A stretch of 64,000 nucleotides of DNA from Rhodococcus qingshengii JCM 15477 (lineage in GTDB: Bacteria > Actinomycetota > Actinomycetes > Mycobacteriales > Mycobacteriaceae). Within the stretch, counting starts at the first letter, position 1, and each line of letters opens with the position of its first letter. Under the pieces are notes generated by a model, which saw only the letters and a program-made list of their open reading frames with translations, searched no databases and was not told the DNA's origin. Both the position numbers and the translations under genes were made by a program. The stretch lies in assembly GCF_023221595.1 (NCBI RefSeq), contig NZ_CP096563.1, forward strand, positions 5,141,001 to 5,205,000, in the 5' to 3' direction. This document shows positions 1 to 6,984 of this stretch, in pieces.

Positions 1-606
1 CGCCATGAACAGACCAGCAGGGTCGAACCAACCTTCGGCCGTTCTCTCGTCGATCTCCGCCTGGGTCCAGCCACCCTGCTCGGGATGCCAGGAGAAGGCC
101 GCATTGTTGACGCGAAGGATCTCGGAATCGTCTTCGGGTCCACCATACGTCCGAATCGTCACACCTTCGGGCACAACGATTTCCGGAAGCTGCGGAGCAT
201 CGAGTGGTCGACGCAGCTGCAGGAGTTCACGAACGCTGACCAGATCGAGGCTCTTGGCGAATTCGACTGCGGCGTCGACGTTTCCGTGCGCCCAGACACG
301 CGTGCCCGGCCGGCCCTCGTCGAATACCGCTGCGGCAAGCCTGGTTCCGATGCCGCGGCGCCGCGCCTGCGGGTCGACCACCAACTCCGCCATGTCGGGA
401 TGCTCGTCCGAACCGGCTTGCAGCTGCGCATAACCGACGACTGCATCGCCGTCGAGTTCGAGGAAGTGTCGCGCGCCGCCGCGCCCGGCAACGGCATGGC
501 GCCCCTGTTCCGACACGGGCGCCTTGCCGTCGAACTCGGTTGCGCGATCGAGAAGCGCGGAAACCTGCTCGGCGAATCCAGCCGGCAGTGAATCTGTCCA
601 ACCCAC
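1..606 (-). CDS. mshD: Mycothiol synthase (MshD), 3' end missing
   Basis: This GNAT-fold acetyltransferase carries out the last step of mycothiol synthesis, acetyl transfer from acetyl-CoA to Cys-GlcN-Ins. The visible part is about 202 codons starting at GTG 606. It contains the first acetyltransferase repeat (residues AELVVDPQARRRGIGTRL, the acetyl-CoA binding loop) and, near the window edge, the family signature WHPEQGGWT followed by WFDPAGLF. The C-terminal acetyltransferase domain lies beyond base 1. It starts 2 bases after the glnR stop and reads in the same direction, so the two are probably co-transcribed, as in mycobacteria (Rv0818-Rv0819). Identification is strong; the exact start is less certain because no clear ribosome site is visible. 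Confidence 0.93.
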   Translation of the reverse strand, partial: MGWTDSLPAGFAEQVSALLDRATEFDGKAPVSEQGRHAVAGRGGARHFLELDGDAVVGYAQLQAGSDEHPDMAELVVDPQARRRGIGTRLAAAVFDEGRPGTRVWAHGNVDAAVEFAKSLDLVSVRELLQLRRPLDAPQLPEIVVPEGVTIRTYGGPEDDSEILRVNNAAFSWHPEQGGWTQAEIDERTAEGWFDPAGLFMA

Positions 607-607
607 G

Positions 608-1360
608 TCAGACCACCGATCCGTCGGCCGCGTCGTAGTCGACGTCCTCGTCGTCCTCGAACTGAACGGGAGCAGCTGCGCCACCCTTGGCCCTGGTCGG
701 ACGCACTGCCTTATATCCGACATTTCGGACTGTACCGATCAAGGACTCGTATTCGGTGCCGAGTTTCGCCCGCAGACGACGCACGTGGACGTCGACCGTC
801 CTGGTGCCGCCGAAGAAGTCGTAGCCCCACACTTCCTGCAGCAGCTGCGCCCGGGTGAATACCCGTCCGGCGTGCTGCGCGAGGTACTTGAGCAGCTCGA
901 ATTCCTTGTAAGTCAAATCAAGGGGCCGTCCACGCAGTCGTGCCGTGTACGTCCCCTCGTCGATAACCAGTTCGCCCAGCGTGATCTTTCCCGACGCTTC
1001 CGGACTGGCCACACCGCCGCTGCGGGCGACCAACAACCGCAATCGGGCGTCCACCTCAGCCGGACCGGTACCGGGAAGCAGGATGTCGTCCAACCCCCAG
1101 TCGGCGTTGACGGCAACGAGTCCGCCTTCGGTGAGGACGGCGACCACAGGTACTGCGGATCCTGTGCTTCCGAGCAATCGACACAACCCGCGTGCGGCAG
1201 CCAGATCGGTGCGCGCATCCACCAATGCCACGTCCGCGGAACTTGCCTCGAGTAGCGAGGAAACCTCTGTGGGGGCAGGCCGAACCGAGTGCGCCAGCAA
1301 CGCCAACGCCGGTAGTACAGCTTCCGGGTTGGGGTCGGAGGTGAGGAGGAGCAGTTCCAC
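608..1360 (-). CDS. glnR: Nitrogen regulator GlnR (orphan OmpR-type response regulator)
   Basis: This is an OmpR/PhoB-type regulator of 250 residues, matching actinobacterial GlnR, which controls nitrogen assimilation genes. The N-terminal receiver-like domain (about 1-120) keeps Asp48 in VALVDAR but lacks the usual acidic cluster, as expected of a regulator with no cognate kinase. Residues 125-225 form the winged-helix domain ([20 protein letters not shown], then [13 protein letters not shown]). The tail is acidic (EDDEDVDYD). The start is GTG 1360 behind AGGAGG. No sensor kinase is adjacent. It is followed directly by mshD and is divergent from lmeA across about 140 bases. Confidence 0.93.
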   Translation of the reverse strand: MELLLLTSDPNPEAVLPALALLAHSVRPAPTEVSSLLEASSADVALVDARTDLAAARGLCRLLGSTGSAVPVVAVLTEGGLVAVNADWGLDDILLPGTGPAEVDARLRLLVARSGGVASPEASGKITLGELVIDEGTYTARLRGRPLDLTYKEFELLKYLAQHAGRVFTRAQLLQEVWGYDFFGGTRTVDVHVRRLRAKLGTEYESLIGTVRNVGYKAVRPTRAKGGAAAPVQFEDDEDVDYDAADGSVV

Positions 1361-1501
1361 ACGGCCTCCTATCTAGTAGCCCGCGCAACCCGTGAGGGCA
1401 ACGCTCGAGTAGTTCGACGCTTTTGGTCGGTCCCTACATTAGCGTGCCTGGTACCGGGGCCGTCGCATCGAACCCCGACCGGAGTCCGTCACAATGGTGC
1501 G

Positions 1502-2281
1502 GTGCGCAAACTGATCATCGGCATCGTCTTTCTCCTCGGCCTCGGACTGGTGGCCGATTTCGGCGCGGCCGCGTACGCCGAGTACCGGGTTTCCCGCGAG
1601 CTCCGAACCGGCGCATCACTCGAGTCGGATCCGGAGGTCACCTTCAACGGGTTCCCCTTCCTCACCCAGGCACTCGGCGGGAAATACAAGGACGTCTACG
1701 TCAGAGCTACCGGCGTCCAGAGCGACGTGGTGGGCGAAGTGACCGTCGAGGCCGATCTGCGTGGGGTCACCGTTCCCTTCTCCGACATCGTGAACGGCAA
1801 TGTCACCCAACTCCCCGTCGACAAACTCGACGGCCGGATGGGAATCAACGCCACCGACCTCGGAAAGCTGCTCAATATCCCTGACCTGCAGGTATCTTCG
1901 CCGCCGGCCAACAAGTCGGATGGCACCGGGGGCAGCGGCGGAACCGGAGCGAGCACCGCGGGCGCCGTCGTGCTGACGGGAACGGTTGCCGTCGGCCCGG
2001 TCGAGACTGCAGTGAGTGTGCAGGCCAACCTGGTTCTGGAAGGTGGGCAGGTCAAGATCGTCGCCAGCAATCTGTACTTCGGTCCGGAGGGCAAAGCCGA
2101 TTTCTCGATCCCCGCAGCACTCGAACCCGTCGTCCTCGGACTGTTCAGCTACACGATCGATCCGCAGGCACTCCCCTACGGAATTCAGCCGAGCCTGGTC
2201 TACGCGGAAGGCGGAAGAATCGTGATCGAAGGCAGCGCCGAAAACACGACGATCGATCTCGCAGAGCTGCAGAACCGATGA
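1502..2281 (+). CDS. lmeA: LmeA-family phospholipid-binding protein (DUF2993)
   Basis: This 259-residue envelope protein has an uncleaved N-terminal hydrophobic anchor (residues 4-25) and the DUF2993 fold. In mycobacteria the homologue (Rv0817c/LmeA) binds phospholipid and is needed for mannan chain elongation of lipomannan. The conserved early block EVTFNGFPFLTQALGGKYKDV is visible. A Gly/Thr-rich linker lies near residues 138-155. The start is GTG 1502; an AT-rich CACAAT lies 6 bases upstream, so the mRNA may be leaderless. Its stop overlaps the next start (ATGA), coupling it to the thioredoxin-like gene. Confidence 0.85.
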   Translation: MRKLIIGIVFLLGLGLVADFGAAAYAEYRVSRELRTGASLESDPEVTFNGFPFLTQALGGKYKDVYVRATGVQSDVVGEVTVEADLRGVTVPFSDIVNGNVTQLPVDKLDGRMGINATDLGKLLNIPDLQVSSPPANKSDGTGGSGGTGASTAGAVVLTGTVAVGPVETAVSVQANLVLEGGQVKIVASNLYFGPEGKADFSIPAALEPVVLGLFSYTIDPQALPYGIQPSLVYAEGGRIVIEGSAENTTIDLAELQNR

Positions 2282-2754
2282 CCGGGATCACAATTCTGCT
2301 GGTCGCGCTGGTCGCCGTCGTCGCGGTCGGGCTCTTTCTCAAGTCGCGCAACGGAAAGGTCCGAGTCACCACGCCGGCCGCGACCGGCGCGGCGGACAGT
2401 CGCCTCGAACTGCTCCGCGCCGCTGGAGTCTCTTCGCCGAACGGCGGACCCGTCGTACTGCATTTCTCTGCCGACTGGTGCGGACCGTGCGCGGCAGTAC
2501 GCCGCGTCGTCGGTCAGGTCGTGATCTCGATGGCCGACGCTCCCCGTCCGCCGGTGGAGATCGAGCTCGACATCGACAAGGAACCGGCTCTGGCACGCGA
2601 GATGAGTGTCCTCTCGCTGCCCACCACCTTCATCCTCGACGGTGGCCTGGAGGAACAGTTCCGGGTGTCCGGAGTGCCATCCGCAGCCGATCTGAAAGCT
2701 GCACTCGTACCACTATCCGGACCCCACGAGCCAAAATCCGAGAATTCGGGGTAA
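2278..2754 (+). CDS. Membrane-anchored thioredoxin-like protein (ThiX type)
   Basis: This is a thioredoxin-fold protein of 158 residues with an N-terminal transmembrane helix (residues 4-20), so the redox domain is probably extracytoplasmic. The active site is WCGPC with Cys68 and Cys71. The conserved cis-proline segment is LSLPTTFIL. It corresponds in position to Rv0816c (ThiX) next to the rhodanese cysA2 locus. Its ATG overlaps the lmeA stop by four bases. The stop codon TAA forms the first three bases of the TAAACT promoter element for the downstream poly-cysteine leader. Its exact partner is unknown; thiol/disulfide exchange is inferred from fold and motif. Confidence 0.85.
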   Translation: MTGITILLVALVAVVAVGLFLKSRNGKVRVTTPAATGAADSRLELLRAAGVSSPNGGPVVLHFSADWCGPCAAVRRVVGQVVISMADAPRPPVEIELDIDKEPALAREMSVLSLPTTFILDGGLEEQFRVSGVPSAADLKAALVPLSGPHEPKSENSG

Positions 2755-2757
2755 ACT
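2752..2757 (+). promoter_or_regulatory. Promoter -10 for the poly-Cys leader and sulfur operon
   Basis: TAAACT (TANNNT type) lies 7 bases before the GTG at 2765. The GTG would therefore be at or next to the transcription start, giving a leaderless mRNA. No Shine-Dalgarno sequence precedes the GTG. The element overlaps the stop codon of the upstream thioredoxin gene. Confidence 0.6.
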
Positions 2758-2764
2758 CGCCGAC

Positions 2765-2851
2765 GTGCAAACCCGCCACGAGCTGATGCTCACCCGACGC
2801 CGCGCAGTAGACCTGTGCCGCCTCGGGGGCTGTTGCTGTACCTGTTGCTGA
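2765..2851 (+). CDS. Leaderless poly-cysteine leader peptide (28 aa) before the sulfur operon
   Basis: A 28-codon ORF starts with GTG and ends ...RRRAVDLCRLGGCCCTCC then stop, with six cysteines including five of the last six residues. It begins 7 bases after a TANNNT -10 element, so it is probably translated from the 5' end of a leaderless transcript. In mycobacteria, leaderless poly-cysteine short ORFs have been described as cysteine-responsive attenuators, one of them upstream of the equivalent rhodanese locus. Ribosome stalling on Cys codons when Cys-tRNA is short would raise expression of the downstream genes. The core RR-x-AVDLCRLG is shared with a second leader at 55098-55172 in this window. 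Translation is inferred from architecture, not measured. Confidence 0.82.
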   Translation: MQTRHELMLTRRRAVDLCRLGGCCCTCC

Positions 2852-2863
2852 TCACCACATCCG

Positions 2864-2877
2864 TCAGATCTCTCTGA
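2864..2877 (+). promoter_or_regulatory. Short inverted repeat after the poly-Cys leader
   Basis: TCAGA-TCTC-TCTGA lies 12 bases after the leader stop codon. It is a small 5-bp stem that could take part in attenuation between leader and operon. It is short and lacks a T-run, so it is weak evidence on its own. Confidence 0.3.
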
Positions 2878-2982
2878 CCTTCGAGCTTTCGCTCACGTGA
2901 TCAATCCACCGAGTGGGACTTTGACGTCCCGTTTTCTCGGCCCAGGCACAGCATCATGCAATCCAGCGCAGGAGCACTCCCG

Positions 2983-3453
2983 ATGTCCACAACCACACCC
3001 CAGCTCGAGCAGGTCGACGTCCGCGGACCTCGATTCGCCGCGTGGGTCACCACCGGCGTTCTCGTACTCACGCTCATCCTCTCGACCTTCTCACTGCCCG
3101 CCGCCACCGTCGTTCTCGCACTGCAGGCCATAGTCTTCGCGGTCGGAGCGGTACTCGGCCCCAAGCGCAGCCCGTACGGCCAGATCTTCGGCAAGCTCGT
3201 CGCCCCGCGACTCTCGCCGGTCAGCGAACGCGAACCCGTGGCGCCGCTGCGCTTCGCGCAGTTCGTCGGCTTCGTCTTCGCACTCGCCGGCACGGTCGGT
3301 TTCCTGGCCGGGTCGACGATCGTCGGCACCGTTGCCACCGGCTTCGCCTTGTTCGCGGCCCTGCTCAACGCCGCGTTCGGCATCTGCCTCGGCTGCCAGA
3401 TCTATCCACTCGTCGCAAGGCTGCGAAATACCGGCCGCGCTACCACCGCGTGA
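2983..3453 (+). CDS. DUF4395 membrane protein
   Basis: This integral membrane protein of about 156 residues has roughly four transmembrane segments, including VTTGVLVLTLILSTFSLPA, VVLALQAIVFAVGAVL and FALFAALLNAAFGICLGCQ. It matches the DUF4395 family, whose function is unknown. A CLGCQ pair of cysteines near the C-terminus is a possible thiol site. I chose ATG 2983, preceded by AGGAG at 8-10 bases, over the in-frame ATG at 2956. It lies between the poly-cysteine leader and the rhodanese gene. That position suggests a role in sulfur or thiosulfate handling, perhaps transport, but this is inference from context. Confidence 0.8.
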   Translation: MSTTTPQLEQVDVRGPRFAAWVTTGVLVLTLILSTFSLPAATVVLALQAIVFAVGAVLGPKRSPYGQIFGKLVAPRLSPVSEREPVAPLRFAQFVGFVFALAGTVGFLAGSTIVGTVATGFALFAALLNAAFGICLGCQIYPLVARLRNTGRATTA

Positions 3454-3527
3454 AAACGCTTGCCCCACAACCCTGCTGAACCCCTGCTAGATAACGACCG
3501 ATGCAAGACCATATCGAAAGGAACACC

Positions 3528-4361
3528 ATGGCTCGCTCCGACGTCCTAGTCTCCGCTGACTGGGCTGAGCAGAACCTCAACACCCCCAAGACCGTTTTTG
3601 TCGAGGTGGACGAGGACACCAGCGCATACGACGGCGGCCACATCGAGGGTGCAGTCAAGCTCGACTGGCGCAAGGACCTCCAGGACGGCGTCCGACGCGA
3701 CTTCCTGAACCAGGAGCAGTTCTCGGATCTGCTCTCCGCCAAAGGCATTGCGAACGACGACACCGTCGTTCTCTACGGTGGCAACAACAACTGGTTCGCC
3801 GCTTACGCGTACTGGTACTTCAAGCTGTACGGCCACCAGGACATCAAGCTGATCGACGGCGGCCGCAAGAAGTGGGAACTCGACGGACGCCCGCTCTCCA
3901 AGGACGCAGTCAACCGCGAAGCCACGCAGTACAAGGCCGAGACCCCCGACTTCTCGATCCGCGCATTCCGCGACGAGGTCATCGACGCCATCGGCAGCAA
4001 GAACCTCGTCGACGTTCGTAGCCCTGACGAGTTCTCCGGCAAGATCCTCGCTCCCGCCCACCTTCCGCAGGAGCAGGCGCAGCAGCGTGGCCACGTCCCC
4101 GGAGCCATCAACATCCCGTGGAGCACCACCGCCAACGAGGACGGCACCTTCAAGTCGGACGACGACCTCGCCAAGCTGTACGCGGAAAAGGGCTTCGACG
4201 ACACCAAGGAAACGATCGCCTACTGCCGCATCGGCGAGCGTTCGAGCCACACCTGGTTCGTCCTGCAGGAGATCCTCGGCAAGAACAACGTCAAGAACTA
4301 CGACGGCAGCTGGGTCGAATACGGCTCACTCGTCGGCGCACCGATCGAATTGGGAGCCTGA
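3528..4361 (+). CDS. cysA2: Thiosulfate sulfurtransferase (tandem rhodanese, CysA2 type)
   Basis: This protein of 277 residues, the same length as M. tuberculosis CysA2, has two rhodanese domains (about 5-125 inactive, 150-275 active). The catalytic loop is YCRIGERS with Cys233, which carries the persulfide. The interdomain CH2-like motif DVRSPDEF is present. It transfers sulfane sulfur from thiosulfate or 3-mercaptopyruvate-type donors to thiol acceptors in the cytoplasm. The chosen start is ATG 3528 with GAAAGGA upstream; an ATG at 3501 has no ribosome site. sseC follows after 2 bases, so they form a transcription unit probably controlled by the leader at 2765. Confidence 0.92.
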   Translation: MARSDVLVSADWAEQNLNTPKTVFVEVDEDTSAYDGGHIEGAVKLDWRKDLQDGVRRDFLNQEQFSDLLSAKGIANDDTVVLYGGNNNWFAAYAYWYFKLYGHQDIKLIDGGRKKWELDGRPLSKDAVNREATQYKAETPDFSIRAFRDEVIDAIGSKNLVDVRSPDEFSGKILAPAHLPQEQAQQRGHVPGAINIPWSTTANEDGTFKSDDDLAKLYAEKGFDDTKETIAYCRIGERSSHTWFVLQEILGKNNVKNYDGSWVEYGSLVGAPIELGA

Positions 4362-4363
4362 TC

Positions 4364-4669
4364 ATGTGTGGAGCACCTACCCAGGGCCAGACCCTGCCTG
4401 CCGGCGTCGACGTCGAGAAGGAAACGGTCATCACCGGCCGCGTTCTCGCAGCTGACGGCCAGCCCATCGGCGGCGCATTCGTGCGTCTGCTCGACGGCTC
4501 CGGAGAGTTCACGGCCGAGGTCGTGGCATCGGGAACCGGCGATTTCCGCTTCTTCGCCGCTCCGGGCGAGTGGACCGTGCGTGCACTGTCCAGCTCGGGC
4601 AACGGCACCTCCACCGTCGCTCCCGAGGGCTCGGGCGTGCACAACGTGGACGTGACCGTCAGCAAGTAA
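4364..4669 (+). CDS. sseC: SseC-type DUF1416 protein
   Basis: This 101-residue protein of family DUF1416 is always seen next to CysA-type rhodaneses in mycobacteria and relatives (SseC1/SseC2). The N-terminus MCGAPTQGQ carries a conserved cysteine at position 2. The rest resembles a small beta-sandwich (VITGRVLAADGQPIGGAFVRL), like a carboxypeptidase-regulatory fold. Its biochemical role is not established; a partner role in sulfur transfer is inferred from strict pairing with the rhodanese 2 bases upstream. A strong hairpin terminator follows. Confidence 0.85.
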   Translation: MCGAPTQGQTLPAGVDVEKETVITGRVLAADGQPIGGAFVRLLDGSGEFTAEVVASGTGDFRFFAAPGEWTVRALSSSGNGTSTVAPEGSGVHNVDVTVSK

Positions 4670-4686
4670 TTCCTGCTTTGTCAGGC

Positions 4687-4713
4687 GGCCCCGCACCCCT
4701 CCGGTGCGGGGCC
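4687..4713 (+). terminator. Terminator after sseC
   Basis: This is a perfect 10-bp GC-rich stem (GGCCCCGCAC / GTGCGGGGCC) with a 7-base loop, followed by TTCTGCATT. It lies 18 bases after the sseC stop and ends the sulfur operon. Confidence 0.8.
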
Positions 4714-4757
4714 TTCTGCATTCCGGCTCCCGATTTTTCCGGTCGGTCGCCGCGGTC

Positions 4758-4763
4758 TAAGAT
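4758..4763 (+). promoter_or_regulatory. Promoter -10 for the 32-aa membrane peptide
   Basis: TAAGAT lies 6 bases before GTG 4770, predicting a leaderless transcript. No ribosome-binding sequence is visible between them. Confidence 0.55.
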
Positions 4764-4769
4764 GTACCC

Positions 4770-4868
4770 GTGGTCATTTTCTTCGAGGTACTCCTCGCAC
4801 TCGCATCCGTCATGATCGCTTGGTTCTCCGTGTACGTCGTGTACCGCTTGGTCACCGACGAGTCGTGA
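4770..4868 (+). CDS. Small leaderless membrane peptide (32 aa)
   Basis: A 32-codon ORF encodes one hydrophobic helix (residues 2-27, [20 protein letters not shown] then VYVVYRL) with a charged C-terminus TDES. It starts 6 bases after a TAAGAT -10 element, and its TGA overlaps the GTG of the nitrobindin-like gene (GTGA). The overlap implies translational coupling. I do not recognise a named family. It is short enough to be missed by gene callers, but promoter spacing, clean membrane-helix composition and coupling support a real gene. A function as a membrane anchor or partner of the downstream protein is only inferred. Confidence 0.6.
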   Translation: MVIFFEVLLALASVMIAWFSVYVVYRLVTDES

Positions 4869-5566
4869 GTCAGGCTCCGGATTCAGGGTCCGACGCGACC
4901 GCTGACGATTCCGCCGCTGCAGGTGCCGTGAGGCGCGGCAGCGGGGACGAAGCTGTCGCCATCGCCGTCGAGCGCTCCAAGTCGACGGCGTCGCTCAACA
5001 TTCCGACCCTGCCGGACCTTCCGTTGCCGGAGGACACCGCAAACCTGCGCCTCGGCCCGGATATCAATCCCGAACTCCTCGCGCTTCTCCCCCTCGTCGG
5101 TGTCTGGCGCGGCGAAGGTGAAGGACACGACGAGAACGGCGACTACGCCTTCGGTCAGCAGATCGTCATCTCGCACGACGGCGGCCCGTACCTCAATTGG
5201 GAGTCCCGGTCCTGGCGCCTCGACGCCGAGGGCAAGTACGTGAGCCCCGATCTGCGCGAGAGCGGTTACTGGCGCATGGGCGGCGACGGCATCCCGGGCA
5301 GCGTCAACCAGGAAGTGGTCGAACTCCTGCTCAGCCACAGCTCCGGTGTCGTCGAAATGTACTACGGGCGCGCACTCACCCAAGCGTCGTGGGAACTTGC
5401 CACCGACGTGGTGATCCGCAGCCAGTCCGGTGCACTGTACGGCGGCGCGAAGCGTCTGTACGGCATCGTCGAAGGCGGCGACCTTGCGTACGTCGAAGAG
5501 CGGATCATGTCTGACGGTGGCCTGGAACCGCGTCTCTCGGCCCGCCTGACGCGCTACATCGGCTAG
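4865..5566 (+). CDS. Nitrobindin-like beta-barrel protein (Rv0813c family)
   Basis: This protein of 233 residues has the THAP4/nitrobindin-like lipocalin fold, with the family signature GVWRGEGEG near residue 80 and a C-terminal barrel strand. Nitrobindins bind ferric heme through a C-terminal histidine and isomerise peroxynitrite. Here the corresponding segment reads [12 protein letters not shown], without a histidine. As in the Rv0813c group, it is probably a ferric-nitrobindin-like protein that lacks the axial ligand. The first 55 residues are a low-complexity Ala/Asp/Ser extension. The GTG start at 4865 overlaps the stop of the 32-residue membrane peptide. Ligand and function are unknown. 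Confidence 0.82.
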   Translation: MSQAPDSGSDATADDSAAAGAVRRGSGDEAVAIAVERSKSTASLNIPTLPDLPLPEDTANLRLGPDINPELLALLPLVGVWRGEGEGHDENGDYAFGQQIVISHDGGPYLNWESRSWRLDAEGKYVSPDLRESGYWRMGGDGIPGSVNQEVVELLLSHSSGVVEMYYGRALTQASWELATDVVIRSQSGALYGGAKRLYGIVEGGDLAYVEERIMSDGGLEPRLSARLTRYIG

Positions 5567-5567
5567 C

Positions 5568-5619
5568 TCTGCTGTGCGCCTTTATTAACCCCCGGCGGTT
5601 AATAAAGGCGCACAGCAGA
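5568..5619. repeat. Long palindrome, left copy, flanking the AbiEi/DUF559 gene
   Basis: A perfect 23-bp inverted repeat (arms 5568-5590 and 5597-5619, 6-base loop CCCGGC) begins just after the nitrobindin-like stop codon. The core is GTGCGCCTTTATTAACC and its complement. A closely related palindrome lies at 6720-6765 on the far side of the next gene. It could terminate transcription, but there is no T-run. The duplicated, flanking arrangement is more like a mobile or protein-recognised element. Confidence 0.85.
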
Positions 5620-5710
5620 TTTATCCACAGGCACCGACAAATTCCACAGGCGGGCTTCGGAGCGGCATCTTCGACCGATTCTTGTCGGTCCGCGATCTGA
5701 CGGTATTCGC

Positions 5711-6751
5711 ATGAGCTGCGACTACATCGATCCTGATCTCCGAAGACTCTTCGACTTCCAACACGGACTCGCGACCAATAAACAACTACGCCCTTTCGGC
5801 TATTCACCGCGGCGCATCCAACATCTGGTCGAATCGGGTCAATGGACTTCCGTCCTCCACGGCGTTCAATCCAGCACCAACGGCCCGCTCAACCGAGCAA
5901 TGATTCTCGAGGCCGCCCTTCTGTTCGGCGGCGGAGAGACCTACCTGAGTCACCGGACGGCAGCTGAAGAGTGGGGACTCACGCACATCGAGTCCGAACT
6001 GCCGGTCCACATCACGGTCCGATACGGCAGATCCTCGCGCTGTCAGAGTCCGACGGTCAGACCCGAACGCTCCCCGGCGCGCCCCGTTCCGTTGGGGTGG
6101 TCCACTGCCCATCCCGGAGTGATCGTTCATCGTTCACGCGCTCAGGCCCACATCGGCGTTGCCACTCAGCCTGCTCGTACTTCGCTGGCCGACACCGCAA
6201 TTGACCTGGCGGTTGCAGAGCCGTCGGCTCGCGACGCCGCTCGTTCTCTGGTTCGCTCGGCCACGGCGTGCAAAGTGTCACGGATGGAATTGCGCACCCG
6301 AATGGAATGCCGACGGCCGAGGCGATATGTCAAAGCGCTGTCCTCGACATTGGACCTGTTGGATCGCGGTGTCCAGTCGGTACTCGAGCATCGCTACGCA
6401 ATCGAGGTCGAGCGAGCACACGGTTTGCCGGAAGCACGACGGCAATCGCCGGTCCTCGTCGATGGGAGAACTTTCTACGAGGACGTCGACTACCGCAATT
6501 GCGGTGTCGCACTGATCGTTCGACTCGACGGATTTGCCTTCCACTCTTCTCGGGCGACTGCGCTGCGGGATCGTCGGCGAGGAAACGCATCCGAACTGTC
6601 AGGCAACGCCACACTGGTCTTCGGTTGGGAGGAGGTGGAGGGGGCCTCGTGCCGAACTGCAGCCGAGGTCAGAGCGATCCTCGAGCGCGGTGGATGGTGG
6701 GGGCCTAATCCTTGTCCACGCTGTGCGCCTTTATCAACCGCCGGGGGTTGA
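5711..6751 (+). CDS. AbiEi-type N-terminal / DUF559-like C-terminal protein
   Basis: A 346-residue protein. Residues 10-55 (FQHGLATNKQLRPFGYSPRR and following) resemble the winged-helix N-terminus of AbiEi-type antitoxins. The C-terminal third (EDVDYRNCGVALIVRLDGFA) resembles the DUF559/Vsr-like PD-(D/E)XK nuclease fold, but the usual acidic residue of the E-x-DG strand reads Arg (VRLDG), so it may be catalytically dead. No AbiEii toxin is next to it. The final 10 codons and the stop lie inside the right-hand palindrome. Position between two related palindromes, in a spot where mycobacteria have none, suggests transfer. Function is unknown. Confidence 0.7.
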   Translation: MSCDYIDPDLRRLFDFQHGLATNKQLRPFGYSPRRIQHLVESGQWTSVLHGVQSSTNGPLNRAMILEAALLFGGGETYLSHRTAAEEWGLTHIESELPVHITVRYGRSSRCQSPTVRPERSPARPVPLGWSTAHPGVIVHRSRAQAHIGVATQPARTSLADTAIDLAVAEPSARDAARSLVRSATACKVSRMELRTRMECRRPRRYVKALSSTLDLLDRGVQSVLEHRYAIEVERAHGLPEARRQSPVLVDGRTFYEDVDYRNCGVALIVRLDGFAFHSSRATALRDRRRGNASELSGNATLVFGWEEVEGASCRTAAEVRAILERGGWWGPNPCPRCAPLSTAGG

Positions 6752-6765
6752 TAAAGGCGCACGGC
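6720..6765. repeat. Long palindrome, right copy, containing the end of the AbiEi/DUF559 gene
   Basis: The perfect 17-bp arms (6723-6739 and 6746-6762) extend to about 20 with one G-T wobble, around the loop GCCGGG. The core GTGCGCCTTTATCAACC differs from the left copy by one base per arm, a compensated T-A to C-G change that keeps the stem paired. The gene's stop codon (6749-6751) lies in the right arm. The rest of the gap to 6985 shows no gene. Confidence 0.85.
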
Positions 6766-6984
6766 ACGAAGCGACCCCCGAGCCACACCCACGCTTTCGC
6801 GCGGATCCCGGTCGGACTGATCGGGGGCTCGGGGGTCGGGTGGCTGCCTGGGATTCGCAGGCCGCTCACGCGGTAAGTGAATTCCATCAGCGATTGCGGC
6901 TAGCTGGCAGCCACCTCACGCGTCCGTCTGTACTTCAATTTCAGACCACCTCCTTCCTTGTGTACAGGAGAAAGTACGCCCACT

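Noticed and set aside
5711..6751. Complete type IV toxin-antitoxin system
   Set aside because: Only an AbiEi-like N-terminus is seen; no AbiEii nucleotidyltransferase toxin is encoded next to it.
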